A DNA stretch of 62,102 nt from assembly GCA_018901755.1 (NCBI GenBank), contig JAHIDZ010000016.1:1-62102 (forward strand), given 5' to 3'. Of the stretch, positions 33,960 to 41,968 are shown piece after piece. The notes beneath the pieces were generated by a model. It did no database searches, had not been told where the DNA came from, and was given only the letters and a program-made list of their open reading frames with translations. The translations under genes and the position numbers were made by a program. Origin of the DNA: Nanobdellota archaeon (GTDB lineage Archaea > Aenigmatarchaeota > Aenigmatarchaeia > Aenigmatarchaeales > Aenigmatarchaeaceae). Every line of letters starts with the position of its first letter. The first letter of the stretch is position 1.

Positions 33960-34163
33960 ATGGATTTACCACTAGCACCAATAAAGAAAATACTAAAACG
34001 CACAAACATGAGAGTGTCAAATGGAGCTGTAAAGGAATTTACAATATATGTTGAACAAATAATCGCTGATATAGCTGCTGAATCTGTTGCTAATGCGAAA
34101 AGGAATAAAAGAAAGACTGTTTCTGCCTCTGACGTATTAGCAGCTAAAAGAAAATTACTATAG
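33960..34163 (+). CDS. Archaeal histone
   Basis: 67 aa single histone fold: LPLAPIKKILKRTNMRVSNGAVKEF, long central helix, then RNKRKTVSASDVLAAKRKLL. Dimerises and wraps DNA. It has no N- or C-terminal tail. Located immediately before the RPA and RadA genes in a DNA-metabolism cluster. A CTCC-TAGGCT-GGAG hairpin follows the stop. Confidence 0.95.
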   Translation: MDLPLAPIKKILKRTNMRVSNGAVKEFTIYVEQIIADIAAESVANAKRNKRKTVSASDVLAAKRKLL

Positions 34164-34219
34164 TTTCTTCTCCTAGGCTGGAGTAATTAATAATATAAAC
34201 TTGTATGTATCATTATTTA

Positions 34220-34240
34220 GTACATGGTTGCGACCTGTAC
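34220..34240 (+). promoter_or_regulatory. Hairpin just upstream of the RPA start
   Basis: GTACA and TGTAC pair, then GGT/ACC, with loop TGCG and one bulged T; it ends 11 nt before the ATG at 34252. It could be an operator or an mRNA structure that controls translation. Confidence 0.35.
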
Positions 34241-34251
34241 TGGTGGAAAAA

Positions 34252-35226
34252 ATGGATTCAGATATAATAATACAGAAAATAATTGAAAAGACTGGAATGT
34301 CATATGATAATGTCCAAAGGACAATTCTTAATAAACAACAAGAATTATCAAACTTGGTTTCTAAAGATGGTGCGACATATATCGTTGCTAAAGAACTTGA
34401 TATTGATTTATTTGCAGATACGAAAAGACGTTTAGAAATCAAAAATGTTATCTCTGGTATAAAAAATCTTAATCTTAATGCAAGAGTATTTAGAATAATT
34501 CCAGTGAAAGAGTTTGAACATAAAGGTAGAATGTCACAAGTTGCTAATTTAATTTTATCAGATCAAACAGGAAGAATACGAATGTCATTATGGGACATAC
34601 AGATCAAAATATTAGACACTTTAAAGGTTGGTCAAGCTGTAGAAATATTTGGTGCATATACTCGTGATAATAACGGTATCCCTGAAATTAGATTAAGTAG
34701 AAAAGGTGGGATAAGAATTCTTGAAAAATCTGACATACCTATGGAAATTGAAACCCTTAGAACTGAAACAAAAAGAATATGTATTTCTGATCTAAAAGAA
34801 GGTAAAATGTATGAAATTAGAGCAGCAATCGTACAGTTGTTTGAAACGGCTGTTTTCTATGAAGTGTGTCCTAATTGTAAATGCAAATTAAATAAAGAGG
34901 TTGGCGCATTTATTTGCAAAACTCATGGTAATGTTACTCCAGAATATTTGGTTATTTTAAACTGTGTTATTGATGATAGCACGGGAAATGTAAGGACTGT
35001 TTTGTTTAGAGATAATGCTTTAAAGGTTATGGGGATGCCCTTAGACAAAGCATTGGGTAGCAGAGGTAGTATCCTAGCTGATATTGATGTGCTTGGGAAA
35101 GAGTTTGTCTTTACAGGTACTCTAAGAAAAAATAAACTATTCAACAAACCAGAGTTTGTTGTGTCTGATGTAAAAAACATCGACATAAAGACTGAAGCAA
35201 ATGAGATAATGAATAAATTAAAATAA
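34252..35226 (+). CDS. rpa: RPA-type single-stranded DNA-binding protein
   Basis: 324 aa from ATG 34252 (MDSDIIIQKIIEKTG). N-terminal helical region, first OB fold (NARVFRIIPVKEFEHKGRMSQ), then a second OB fold enclosing a zinc finger (CPNCKCKL, ICKTHGNV). It coats ssDNA during replication and repair. The frame is open to 34201 without a convincing start. Directly upstream of radA, which fits a shared recombination role. Confidence 0.88.
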   Translation: MDSDIIIQKIIEKTGMSYDNVQRTILNKQQELSNLVSKDGATYIVAKELDIDLFADTKRRLEIKNVISGIKNLNLNARVFRIIPVKEFEHKGRMSQVANLILSDQTGRIRMSLWDIQIKILDTLKVGQAVEIFGAYTRDNNGIPEIRLSRKGGIRILEKSDIPMEIETLRTETKRICISDLKEGKMYEIRAAIVQLFETAVFYEVCPNCKCKLNKEVGAFICKTHGNVTPEYLVILNCVIDDSTGNVRTVLFRDNALKVMGMPLDKALGSRGSILADIDVLGKEFVFTGTLRKNKLFNKPEFVVSDVKNIDIKTEANEIMNKLK

Positions 35227-35293
35227 TTGTTATTGACTTTTAAAAAGTTACAGTTTAGTTTCGATTAAAATCACATAAAACGAGGTGTAAAAA

Positions 35294-36352
35294 ATGGTAA
35301 AGAAAAAAGAAATTGAAAAAACATTAGAAGAAGAAATAGTAGTTGAACCTATTACAACGGAAAAAATATTTGAAGGGCCTATAATTCCTGGTATAAAATC
35401 TAAAATGGCTATATCGGATTTGCCTGGAGTAGGAGAAAAAATAGCTGAAAAAATAAAGGAAGCTGGTTTTTTTGATATGATGTCAATCGCAGCAGCTTCA
35501 CCAAAAGAACTTAGTAATGCTGCAGAAATAGGTGACGCAACAGCAGTTAAAATAATTAATGCGGCAAGAGAAGAATTAGACATCGGATATGAAACAGCAG
35601 ATAAAGTAATGGAACGTAGAAAAAAAGTATTGAGAATAACTACAGGCTCAAAAAATTTAGATGCACTTTTGGGTGGTGGTGTTGAAACTGGTGCAACAAC
35701 TGAATTTCATGGAGGATTTGGTTCTAGTAAAACACAAATCGCACACCAGCTTGCGGTAAATGTACAACTACCTCCTGAAAAAGGTGGATTAGGCGGTAGA
35801 GCATTATTTATTGACACTGAAGCTACATTTCGTCCAGAGCGAATAGTACAAATGGCTAAAGCTGCTGGATTAGATCCAGAAGTAGCATTATCAAATGTAG
35901 TTGTTGGACGTGCATACAATAGTGACCACCAATTTATTTTAGCTGAAAAGGCTGGAGATTTGATACGCAATCACAATGTTAAACTAGTAATAGTTGATTC
36001 TGTTACAGCACAATTTAGAACAGATTTCGTAGGACGTGGTACACTTGCAGAACGACAACAGAAATTAAACAGACACTTACACACTTTACAACGTTTAGCA
36101 GATGTATATAATGTAGTAATTTACATGACTAATCAAGTTATGTCAAGACCTGATGTAATGTTTGGAGACCCAACTGCACCTATCGGTGGTCATATAATGG
36201 GCCATTTCTCAACGTATAGAATTTATGTGAGACGTTCGAAAGGTGGGATAAGAATTGCGAAATTAATAGATTCACCAAACTTACCAGAAGGAGAAGCGGT
36301 GTTCCTAATAACAGGCGATGGTTTAAGCGATCCACCTGAAAAGAAGAAATAA
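35294..36352 (+). CDS. radA: RadA recombinase with altered Walker A
   Basis: 352 aa. N-terminal HhH domain (ISDLPGVGEKIAEKIKEAG), then the RecA core: Walker A at residues 140-147 reads GGFGSSKT where RadA normally has GEFGSGKT; Walker B is LVIVDSVTAQFR; L2 region RPDVMFGDPTAPIGGHIMGH. It forms filaments on ssDNA for strand exchange. Length and all other motifs are normal, so the Gly-to-Ser change seems a real lineage variant and not decay. It is 67 nt after rpa. Confidence 0.93.
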   Translation: MVKKKEIEKTLEEEIVVEPITTEKIFEGPIIPGIKSKMAISDLPGVGEKIAEKIKEAGFFDMMSIAAASPKELSNAAEIGDATAVKIINAAREELDIGYETADKVMERRKKVLRITTGSKNLDALLGGGVETGATTEFHGGFGSSKTQIAHQLAVNVQLPPEKGGLGGRALFIDTEATFRPERIVQMAKAAGLDPEVALSNVVVGRAYNSDHQFILAEKAGDLIRNHNVKLVIVDSVTAQFRTDFVGRGTLAERQQKLNRHLHTLQRLADVYNVVIYMTNQVMSRPDVMFGDPTAPIGGHIMGHFSTYRIYVRRSKGGIRIAKLIDSPNLPEGEAVFLITGDGLSDPPEKKK

Positions 36353-36390
36353 AATTGACATAAATTAGAATACTAACATTGATTTAGTGT

Positions 36391-36585
36391 TTAATCTAGT
36401 GTTGAATTTTCTTCGCAGGATTCACACGCAGATCTATATTTAGGATTAGGTCTCATCATATATTCCATGTATCGATTACAACGATCAGTTCTTTTTCCAC
36501 AGGGACCACTAAAATCTAAACTATATGTATCTCGTATTTCTTTCTTTTCTGGTTTTCCCAAATTTAACAATTTTATAAAATTCAT
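36391..36585 (-). CDS. Small Cys-rich hypothetical protein
   Basis: 64 aa, unrecognised. Cys residues occur as CGKRTDRC and ACESCEE, able to bind one metal. Basic overall. Single leftward gene convergent with radA. Confidence 0.5.
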   Translation of the reverse strand: MNFIKLLNLGKPEKKEIRDTYSLDFSGPCGKRTDRCNRYMEYMMRPNPKYRSACESCEENSTLD

Positions 36586-36653
36586 AGAGAAGAACTAACG
36601 TATTAAATCTATTTAAAGATATAGCTAAAGCTATTTTATTAAATCAAAAAAAA

Positions 36654-36914
36654 TTAAACAATGTCTTTTTCTGAAATTATAACAAAGTCTTTCACTGATC
36701 TGACTGCTGAAAATGGTACCAAAAGTCTTCCTTTATCATCTTCTGATAGTTGTAGGTCCATTGCTTGTTTAGTTGGTTCTGAAAGAACAATATTCATTAA
36801 TTCTCCAGATTCTGTAATAAAGATAACGTCTCCTACAATTCCGAACTTTCTTCCTTCTTCGGACACAATTAACTTACCAATCAAATCTTTTATTCTAACT
36901 TTAGTTTCTGCCAT
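36654..36914 (-). CDS. PRC-barrel domain protein
   Basis: 86 aa PRC barrel: KDLIGKLIVSEEGRKFGIVGDVIF at the start and RLLVPFSAVRSVKDFVII at the end. In archaea such stand-alone barrels are common; some act in RNA or cell-division contexts (CdpB-like proteins bind SepF). The role here is not determined. Confidence 0.8.
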   Translation of the reverse strand: MAETKVRIKDLIGKLIVSEEGRKFGIVGDVIFITESGELMNIVLSEPTKQAMDLQLSEDDKGRLLVPFSAVRSVKDFVIISEKDIV

Positions 36915-36978
36915 AATTACACCTCAGTATGTGATGTTACTATTAATTATTTGACATATATTAATATTTAAACTTATG

Positions 36979-37533
36979 CTACTTCTTTAACAATCTTTTA
37001 ACAAGGGATATTGTTCTTTTTTCCAATTGCTTTTCTGTTCCATCGTTATTAATTTTATGTTTTGCTTTAGAAATAATACGAGCAATACCATGATGTTTTT
37101 CAGAAATGTCTCTATTTTTAATATATTCCATTGTTTCTCCTCTAGAAAATCGTTTTCTTTTTAGTTCGCGTAGATATCTTTTTCTTGCATTTGCTTTTAT
37201 TGCTATAACAGATATTTTATGATTTAATAAGTCTTCTAAAACTTCTAACTCATTAACATTTCTAAATCCTTCAACTATAATCAAATCCATCCGACTTCTC
37301 TTAATTTGTTCATATACTTGTTGAACTATGAGTGTTTCTCGTCCATATGAATGAAACCAATGTGCTACTGCCGCATCTGCCGATGGTGAAAATTTTAAAC
37401 CTTTTCGTTCAATTTGTTTTCTAATTATATCTCCAGATTGAATTATTTTAGCTTTGAAATTTTTCTGTATTATATCAGCAACAACTGATTTGCCTGATCC
37501 TGGCATTCCAACTATTAATATAACTTTTGGCAT
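36979..37533 (-). CDS. P-loop nucleotide kinase-like protein (UPF0200 type)
   Basis: 184 aa. Walker A GMPGSGKS at the N-terminus, SGDIIRK and VEGFRNVNELEVL as lid and substrate-site motifs, and a basic C-terminal helix. It resembles UPF0200 / adenylate or dephospho-CoA kinase-like proteins of archaea; the substrate has not been recognised. TTAAATATTAATATATGTC upstream provides the promoter shared with the PRC-barrel gene region. Confidence 0.75.
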   Translation of the reverse strand: MPKVILIVGMPGSGKSVVADIIQKNFKAKIIQSGDIIRKQIERKGLKFSPSADAAVAHWFHSYGRETLIVQQVYEQIKRSRMDLIIVEGFRNVNELEVLEDLLNHKISVIAIKANARKRYLRELKRKRFSRGETMEYIKNRDISEKHHGIARIISKAKHKINNDGTEKQLEKRTISLVKRLLKK

Positions 37534-37634
37534 AACATTAAATTCTTATTCTTGTTATTAAAGCATTTCTGTGTTCTATACGCATATTGCCGAATATAGT
37601 TATTATTAAATACTTTAAAGTAGTGAATACGTAT

Positions 37635-38027
37635 ATGGGCGATAAATGTATATACAATCGTATAAATTTTGCTGGTGATTCAATATGCCTACTAGACCCG
37701 AAACATATTAACATGAATGATGTAGAATTTCGAAAATATACTATGCATAATATTAAAGAGACTCCTGAAAAAAAACACTATTGGGCAAAATATTGGAAGG
37801 CAGTAGAAATATGTAAAAATGAGTGTAGATATCTAGATAAAGAAGGGCTAGTTGACCAAACTAAATTAGTTGCATGGATTCCAGATGAATTAGATGATAA
37901 TATTATAAAAATAGATATGGAACTTATACCAGATTCAAGTATTGGTTCTAAATGTAAGTGTTTTATAAATAAAGTTGCGAACCCTCAGATAAACCCATAT
38001 ATGAAATTAAAAGAAATAATTGTCTAA
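37635..38027 (+). CDS. Hypothetical small Cys-containing protein
   Basis: 130 aa from ATG 37635 (MGDKCIYNRIN). Cys residues: KCIY, SICLL, EICKNECRYL and SKCKCF, a layout for a metal-binding domain. Unrecognised. TTAAATACTTTAAAG upstream at about 37606-37620 gives a TATA box for this start; the open frame to 37587 runs through it and is rejected. Confidence 0.55.
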   Translation: MGDKCIYNRINFAGDSICLLDPKHINMNDVEFRKYTMHNIKETPEKKHYWAKYWKAVEICKNECRYLDKEGLVDQTKLVAWIPDELDDNIIKIDMELIPDSSIGSKCKCFINKVANPQINPYMKLKEIIV

Positions 38028-38036
38028 AGTATAATT

Positions 38037-39122
38037 CTAATTCTCAACCATAATTGTTTTAATTTTAGATGTTAGTGCGTACATGAATGCTTTTCCACGT
38101 GCTTCACGTTGTACAAAACCGTCTAACATCAATCTATGTAAAATATTATTTATTGAACGTGCGGCATGGCTATCTGATTTGTAAGATTTGAATTCCAATT
38201 GTTCAACAATAGAACCCGGTGTTAACCAGTCTGATCTTCCAAGCAATTCAATTATTTTCTTTTGTTTGTATGGTAAATTAGTTAATTGCTCTTTTGATGG
38301 TGGTTTTGGTGAAAATGTTACAATTGGCCCATCAACTCTCACATTTGAAACCTCAACTTCCCTATGTTCTTGTACATCAGAAAAATCTATTTCATCTTTT
38401 TCAACAGTATTTATTAATCTATTACATTTTTTCAAAACTTCTCTTGGGAATCCTCCAGTATTTTCAAAAATTCTATCAACTGCCTGTTCTGTAAATGGTA
38501 TTATTCCTGAACCACCAACTGCCTCAATTCTTTTCTTTATCAAATCTTTAGTACTACTTTTATCTAAAGCCTGTAAAGATATACGAGTCGTTATTCTCTG
38601 GTCCAGTGTTTCTAATTTATCTCTCACATTTTGTTCTAAATTTGGTAATCCGGCCATTATAACACTAACGCTTTCAATTTGATCTATTAGAACTCTTAAC
38701 CATTCTAAAACATTTTTATCTGTTTCATGTGCTTCGTCTAAAAGAAATATAAGTTTTCCAGTTTTTACTTTCTTGTTCACGTATTGTGGTAAATTATGAA
38801 GGTTTGGTTTTATTCTAAAAATCTTTTCAATTAAAGTTGGATGAAAAAGATCTGTGAATATATCTACAAATACTTCTGGAGAAACTGGTGGCTTACTCAC
38901 GTACAGAACATGTTCACGTGTATTAAATTCAATCCATTTTAACATAGATGTTTTACCAGAACCAGTAGCACCAGTCAATAATGCTATTTTATGACCATTA
39001 TCAATATGATCTAGAGCTGCTTTTAATTGCTCTTCATATCCTGTAAAAAGTTTTGGATCTATTTTTAATACGAAAGGATTAGAATTCCAGTTCCATTTTT
39101 TGAATTTTTCGTTCATTTTCAA
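38037..39122 (-). CDS. AAA+ ATPase with C-terminal winged helix (Orc1/Cdc6- or ExeA-like)
   Basis: 361 aa. Walker A GATGSGKT at residues 51-58, Walker B LIFLLDEAHE around 125-133, sensor-1 region SVIMAGLPNLEQ and arginine-finger region LDQRITTRI. The C-terminal 70 residues (KIIELLGRSDWLTPGSIVEQL...LMLDGFVQREARGKAF) form a winged helix. This plan is shared by archaeal initiators and by ExeA/TniB-type ATPases; the motif spacing is closer to the latter. The repeat-packed region immediately upstream favours an initiator-like or self-regulating role. Confidence 0.7.
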   Translation of the reverse strand: MKMNEKFKKWNWNSNPFVLKIDPKLFTGYEEQLKAALDHIDNGHKIALLTGATGSGKTSMLKWIEFNTREHVLYVSKPPVSPEVFVDIFTDLFHPTLIEKIFRIKPNLHNLPQYVNKKVKTGKLIFLLDEAHETDKNVLEWLRVLIDQIESVSVIMAGLPNLEQNVRDKLETLDQRITTRISLQALDKSSTKDLIKKRIEAVGGSGIIPFTEQAVDRIFENTGGFPREVLKKCNRLINTVEKDEIDFSDVQEHREVEVSNVRVDGPIVTFSPKPPSKEQLTNLPYKQKKIIELLGRSDWLTPGSIVEQLEFKSYKSDSHAARSINNILHRLMLDGFVQREARGKAFMYALTSKIKTIMVEN

Positions 39123-39564
39123 TCAATATAATATGGAAGCATTATATATTTAAAGTTTCTATGTTTCACGTGAAGTTATTATATGAACACGTGAACATTT
39201 CGTGAACATGTAATGTGAACATTTTTTAATTTTATGAAAATTTATTAAAAAATAGTAAAATTTTTAAGAAATTCGTAAATATTACCAATTTTGTGAAATG
39301 TGAGAATTCTGACATGTAAATTAATAGATTTGTTTAATTGGTCAAATATATTCACGTGAAGTTCACGTGAATACTAATTAGTTCACGTGAACATTTTATC
39401 AATTGTTGAAATTACCACTGGTCCGGGTGGTTAATTGGGAGACCTTCACGTGAACATGCCACGTGAACATGTGAAGGTTTCGTGAAGGTCACGCGTGAAC
39501 ATTTTTCGAGAATATAGTCTTATGATAGTCTCACGTGAATATCACAGATAACCCAAAGAATAAT
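39123..39564. other. Candidate replication origin: CACGTG-centred repeat array
   Basis: Gene-free region upstream of the AAA+ ATPase gene. CACGTG hexamers at 39167, 39188, 39353, 39364, 39384, 39447, 39460 and 39532, most inside TTCACGTGAA or CACGTGAACAT, plus degenerate copies (TCGTGAACAT, ATGTGAACAT, CGCGTGAACAT). An AT-rich block (39221-39300) could unwind. ACCAC-TGGTCCGG-GTGGT (39414-39431) makes a GC hairpin. The layout (initiator-like gene, repeated boxes, AT-rich segment) is that of archaeal origins, though operator sites for the ATPase gene would look similar. Confidence 0.5.
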
Positions 39565-41613
39565 CTATATAATAGACTCAAACCCTTTCTCAAGTGTTAC
39601 AATTCTGACCTTTGTCTGTGGCAATAGACTTTTAGCAAGCTTACCAAGAATACGCATCTGTTCTAAAGAAGGACTAGGTATATTCATATAATTAGGATCT
39701 AATGTATTTTTTGGCTTAAATTGTTGTAATGTATACAAATCGAACTTATATTCATTAACAATCTTAGCAATATTCGCTATATCTTCTTCAGAATCATTAA
39801 GACCAGGAACTATTGTTGTTCTAGCCTCTTTTGGAAACTTGCACTTTCTTATAATTTCTAAAGTTTTTGATAAATTGGTTATAATATAGGAACTATTTAC
39901 ACCGATTGCCTTATCATACTTCTCAAAAGGGGCTTTGATATCTAATGATATGAAACTTAACGCTGGTAGAATCTTCTCCAATTTTTCTGGAAATGAACCA
40001 TTTGTATCTAATTTTATCGCTAGTGGTGTATTCTTGCGTAAAGCTGCTATAAGTTTAATTATATCTTCTTGTATTAGTGGTTCGCCGCCTGTTAAGCATA
40101 CTGCTTCAATTAAAAAATTATTAGCTAGTGGCTGAACTATTTCTTCAACATTAACTTTTTTACTAACATCTCCTGTTACAAGATCTTTATTATGACAATT
40201 CGATACATTAATTAAAGATACATTGTATGTATGACTCTTGTTATTCATCTCAAGATTATATATATTTGTGTTCTTTTTTTCTTTTTTTATATCGCGAATT
40301 TTCAAATAAACCCTATCTTTATCTAAAAAACCATAACATTCATCAAAATTTATGATTTTTTTGGTAATTAGATGATTCTGCCCCAAGATGCCAAATATCT
40401 TCTTATCTGTTATAAGTATTTCATTTCTAAATCGAGAATGTTTTATTCCGAGACGATATAAAATCAAACTAATTTGATAATACAAACTACCAGAGCTTAT
40501 TTGAATCCTCTGTTTTTGGTACTTTTTTATATATTTTTCCGAACTGATTCCGTCTCCTCTGAATAACCCTTTTATTAATTCTATCTGTAGTTTTTTGTCT
40601 AAATATATAAAATCTATAGGCAGTTTCTTATCGCAACAATTTGAACCAAAATAATATTTAAATAGTATTCCTATGATTCCTCTATCACAACATAGTTGTA
40701 CAGTATTATTTTCATCTATCTTTGATTCTCTTAATTTTATATTAAAAATATTAGAGAATATTTTTTTAGTATCTTTAATGTATTTTTTTTCTTTTTGATT
40801 AAAGGTAAATCCTATGCAATATGAATTTTTCCGATTTTTGTCTTTGGTAGTATGTCCTTCTGAAAGATAATAACCGATTAATCTCATAAATTCTGGCGTA
40901 ATTTTTATAAATTTATTTAAATAAAACTCGCTTCCTTTCACAGCAATTTTACCATTCTTTTCCTTAATGGCCGGCAGAATCTTACTATCTAAATAGTCTT
41001 TCTTTTCTATTATTCGTCTTATATTATCGTTTAAACCAGTTTCTTTATAAATTTTTCTCCAACTATATCCTTTATTACGCAATTCTATTACCTTATTAAT
41101 TATATCTTTATCATTAAATCTTAGCCTATAATTTAGCTCTTTGTATAAGTCAAGAATAGCTGGTCGAACATCAATTTTATAGGCATTAATTTGTCTTTGC
41201 GGTATGGTAATTGTCAAATAATCATATTTTCTATCTAAATTGTTGGCTTCTTTTTCAACAATTTTATCTAATTTAGAACTATACACCAAAAATTTATGGT
41301 TTGGCGTGCACTCTATAATTTCTGTGTTATAAAATGTTCTTATCTGAAGAATCTCTTTCGCTACTCTTTTATAATATTTTTTTATTGTAGAAAAATCACC
41401 AAGTGAATCATATACTTTACAATTTATTTTATTTTCAACTATATCTTTAATCTTCATCTTGCCCCGATCTGTCAATAAATAATTGTTTTCTGTGAAACAG
41501 AATGGACAACGGAAGTTGCAACCAGATAGATAAACTACTGCACACATTTTACCTGGGTAATCTATGGTAGAACTATGAACAATTCCTGCAAAATCTATCA
41601 TATTATCGTCCAA
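39565..41613 (-). CDS. nrdG: Anaerobic ribonucleotide reductase activating enzyme (NrdG), intein-containing
   Basis: 682 aa precursor. The first 38 residues plus the segment after the intein (about 248 aa in all) form a radical SAM activase: GCNFRCPF before and CHNKDLVTGD after the 434-residue intein, so splicing restores C-x3-C-x2-C. LTGGEPLIQE and IKLDTNGSFPEKLE are further SAM motifs. It installs the glycyl radical on NrdD, encoded in the same operon. It overlaps the glutaredoxin-like gene by 11 nt at its start. Confidence 0.93.
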   Translation of the reverse strand: MDDNMIDFAGIVHSSTIDYPGKMCAVVYLSGCNFRCPFCFTENNYLLTDRGKMKIKDIVENKINCKVYDSLGDFSTIKKYYKRVAKEILQIRTFYNTEIIECTPNHKFLVYSSKLDKIVEKEANNLDRKYDYLTITIPQRQINAYKIDVRPAILDLYKELNYRLRFNDKDIINKVIELRNKGYSWRKIYKETGLNDNIRRIIEKKDYLDSKILPAIKEKNGKIAVKGSEFYLNKFIKITPEFMRLIGYYLSEGHTTKDKNRKNSYCIGFTFNQKEKKYIKDTKKIFSNIFNIKLRESKIDENNTVQLCCDRGIIGILFKYYFGSNCCDKKLPIDFIYLDKKLQIELIKGLFRGDGISSEKYIKKYQKQRIQISSGSLYYQISLILYRLGIKHSRFRNEILITDKKIFGILGQNHLITKKIINFDECYGFLDKDRVYLKIRDIKKEKKNTNIYNLEMNNKSHTYNVSLINVSNCHNKDLVTGDVSKKVNVEEIVQPLANNFLIEAVCLTGGEPLIQEDIIKLIAALRKNTPLAIKLDTNGSFPEKLEKILPALSFISLDIKAPFEKYDKAIGVNSSYIITNLSKTLEIIRKCKFPKEARTTIVPGLNDSEEDIANIAKIVNEYKFDLYTLQQFKPKNTLDPNYMNIPSPSLEQMRILGKLAKSLLPQTKVRIVTLEKGFESII
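40198..41499 (-). other. Intein in NrdG with LAGLIDADG homing endonuclease
   Basis: 434 residues, Cys1 (CFTENNYLLTDRGKMKIKDI) to Asn (INVSN), followed by Cys+1. Block B is TPNHKF; block F is YNLEMNNKSHTYNV. Endonuclease motifs are LIGYYLSEG and LIKGLFRGDG with acidic catalytic residues. The penultimate residue is Ser instead of the usual His. The insertion lies precisely before the third Cys of the radical SAM cluster motif. Confidence 0.93.
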
Positions 41614-41968
41614 GTGCTTTTAATAACTCCTCTCTCGTTGGAACTTTACTTACAAATCTAACAACTCCGTCTATAACTATCGACGGGGTAGAAGCTACTT
41701 GATGCATTAATGCTTCTAAAGAATAATCATCACATCCTACTATTGCTGGTGTTAACTCTGGTGTTATCTGTTCTGGATAACGAACTATATTGAAGCTGTC
41801 TCCTTCAAGAACAATTGGTCCTGGAGCTAAACTTTTACCATCTACTAATTTTTCAATAAAATCTTTACCTTCTACCCACCCGATTTCTTTACAAACTTCT
41901 CTTACAACTTTTCTAGCTAATGGACATTTAGGACATCGTGTTGAAGTATATAAAATAATTCTTGACAT
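41603..41968 (-). CDS. Glutaredoxin/thioredoxin-like protein of the nrd operon
   Basis: 121 aa thioredoxin-fold protein with the redox pair CPKC in TSTRCPKCPLA, and the cis-Pro region STPSIVIDGVVRF near the C-terminus. Wedged between nrdD (1-nt overlap) and nrdG (11-nt overlap), so it is likely the electron donor for the class III reductase in place of, or beside, formate. Reduction by the trxB product is plausible. Confidence 0.85.
   Translation of the reverse strand: MSRIILYTSTRCPKCPLARKVVREVCKEIGWVEGKDFIEKLVDGKSLAPGPIVLEGDSFNIVRYPEQITPELTPAIVGCDDYSLEALMHQVASTPSIVIDGVVRFVSKVPTREELLKALGR

Noticed and set aside
38037-39122. Firm assignment of the AAA+ protein as Orc1/Cdc6
   Set aside because: The wording around Walker A and the arginine finger is closer to ExeA/TniB-type ATPases, so only a general label is given.
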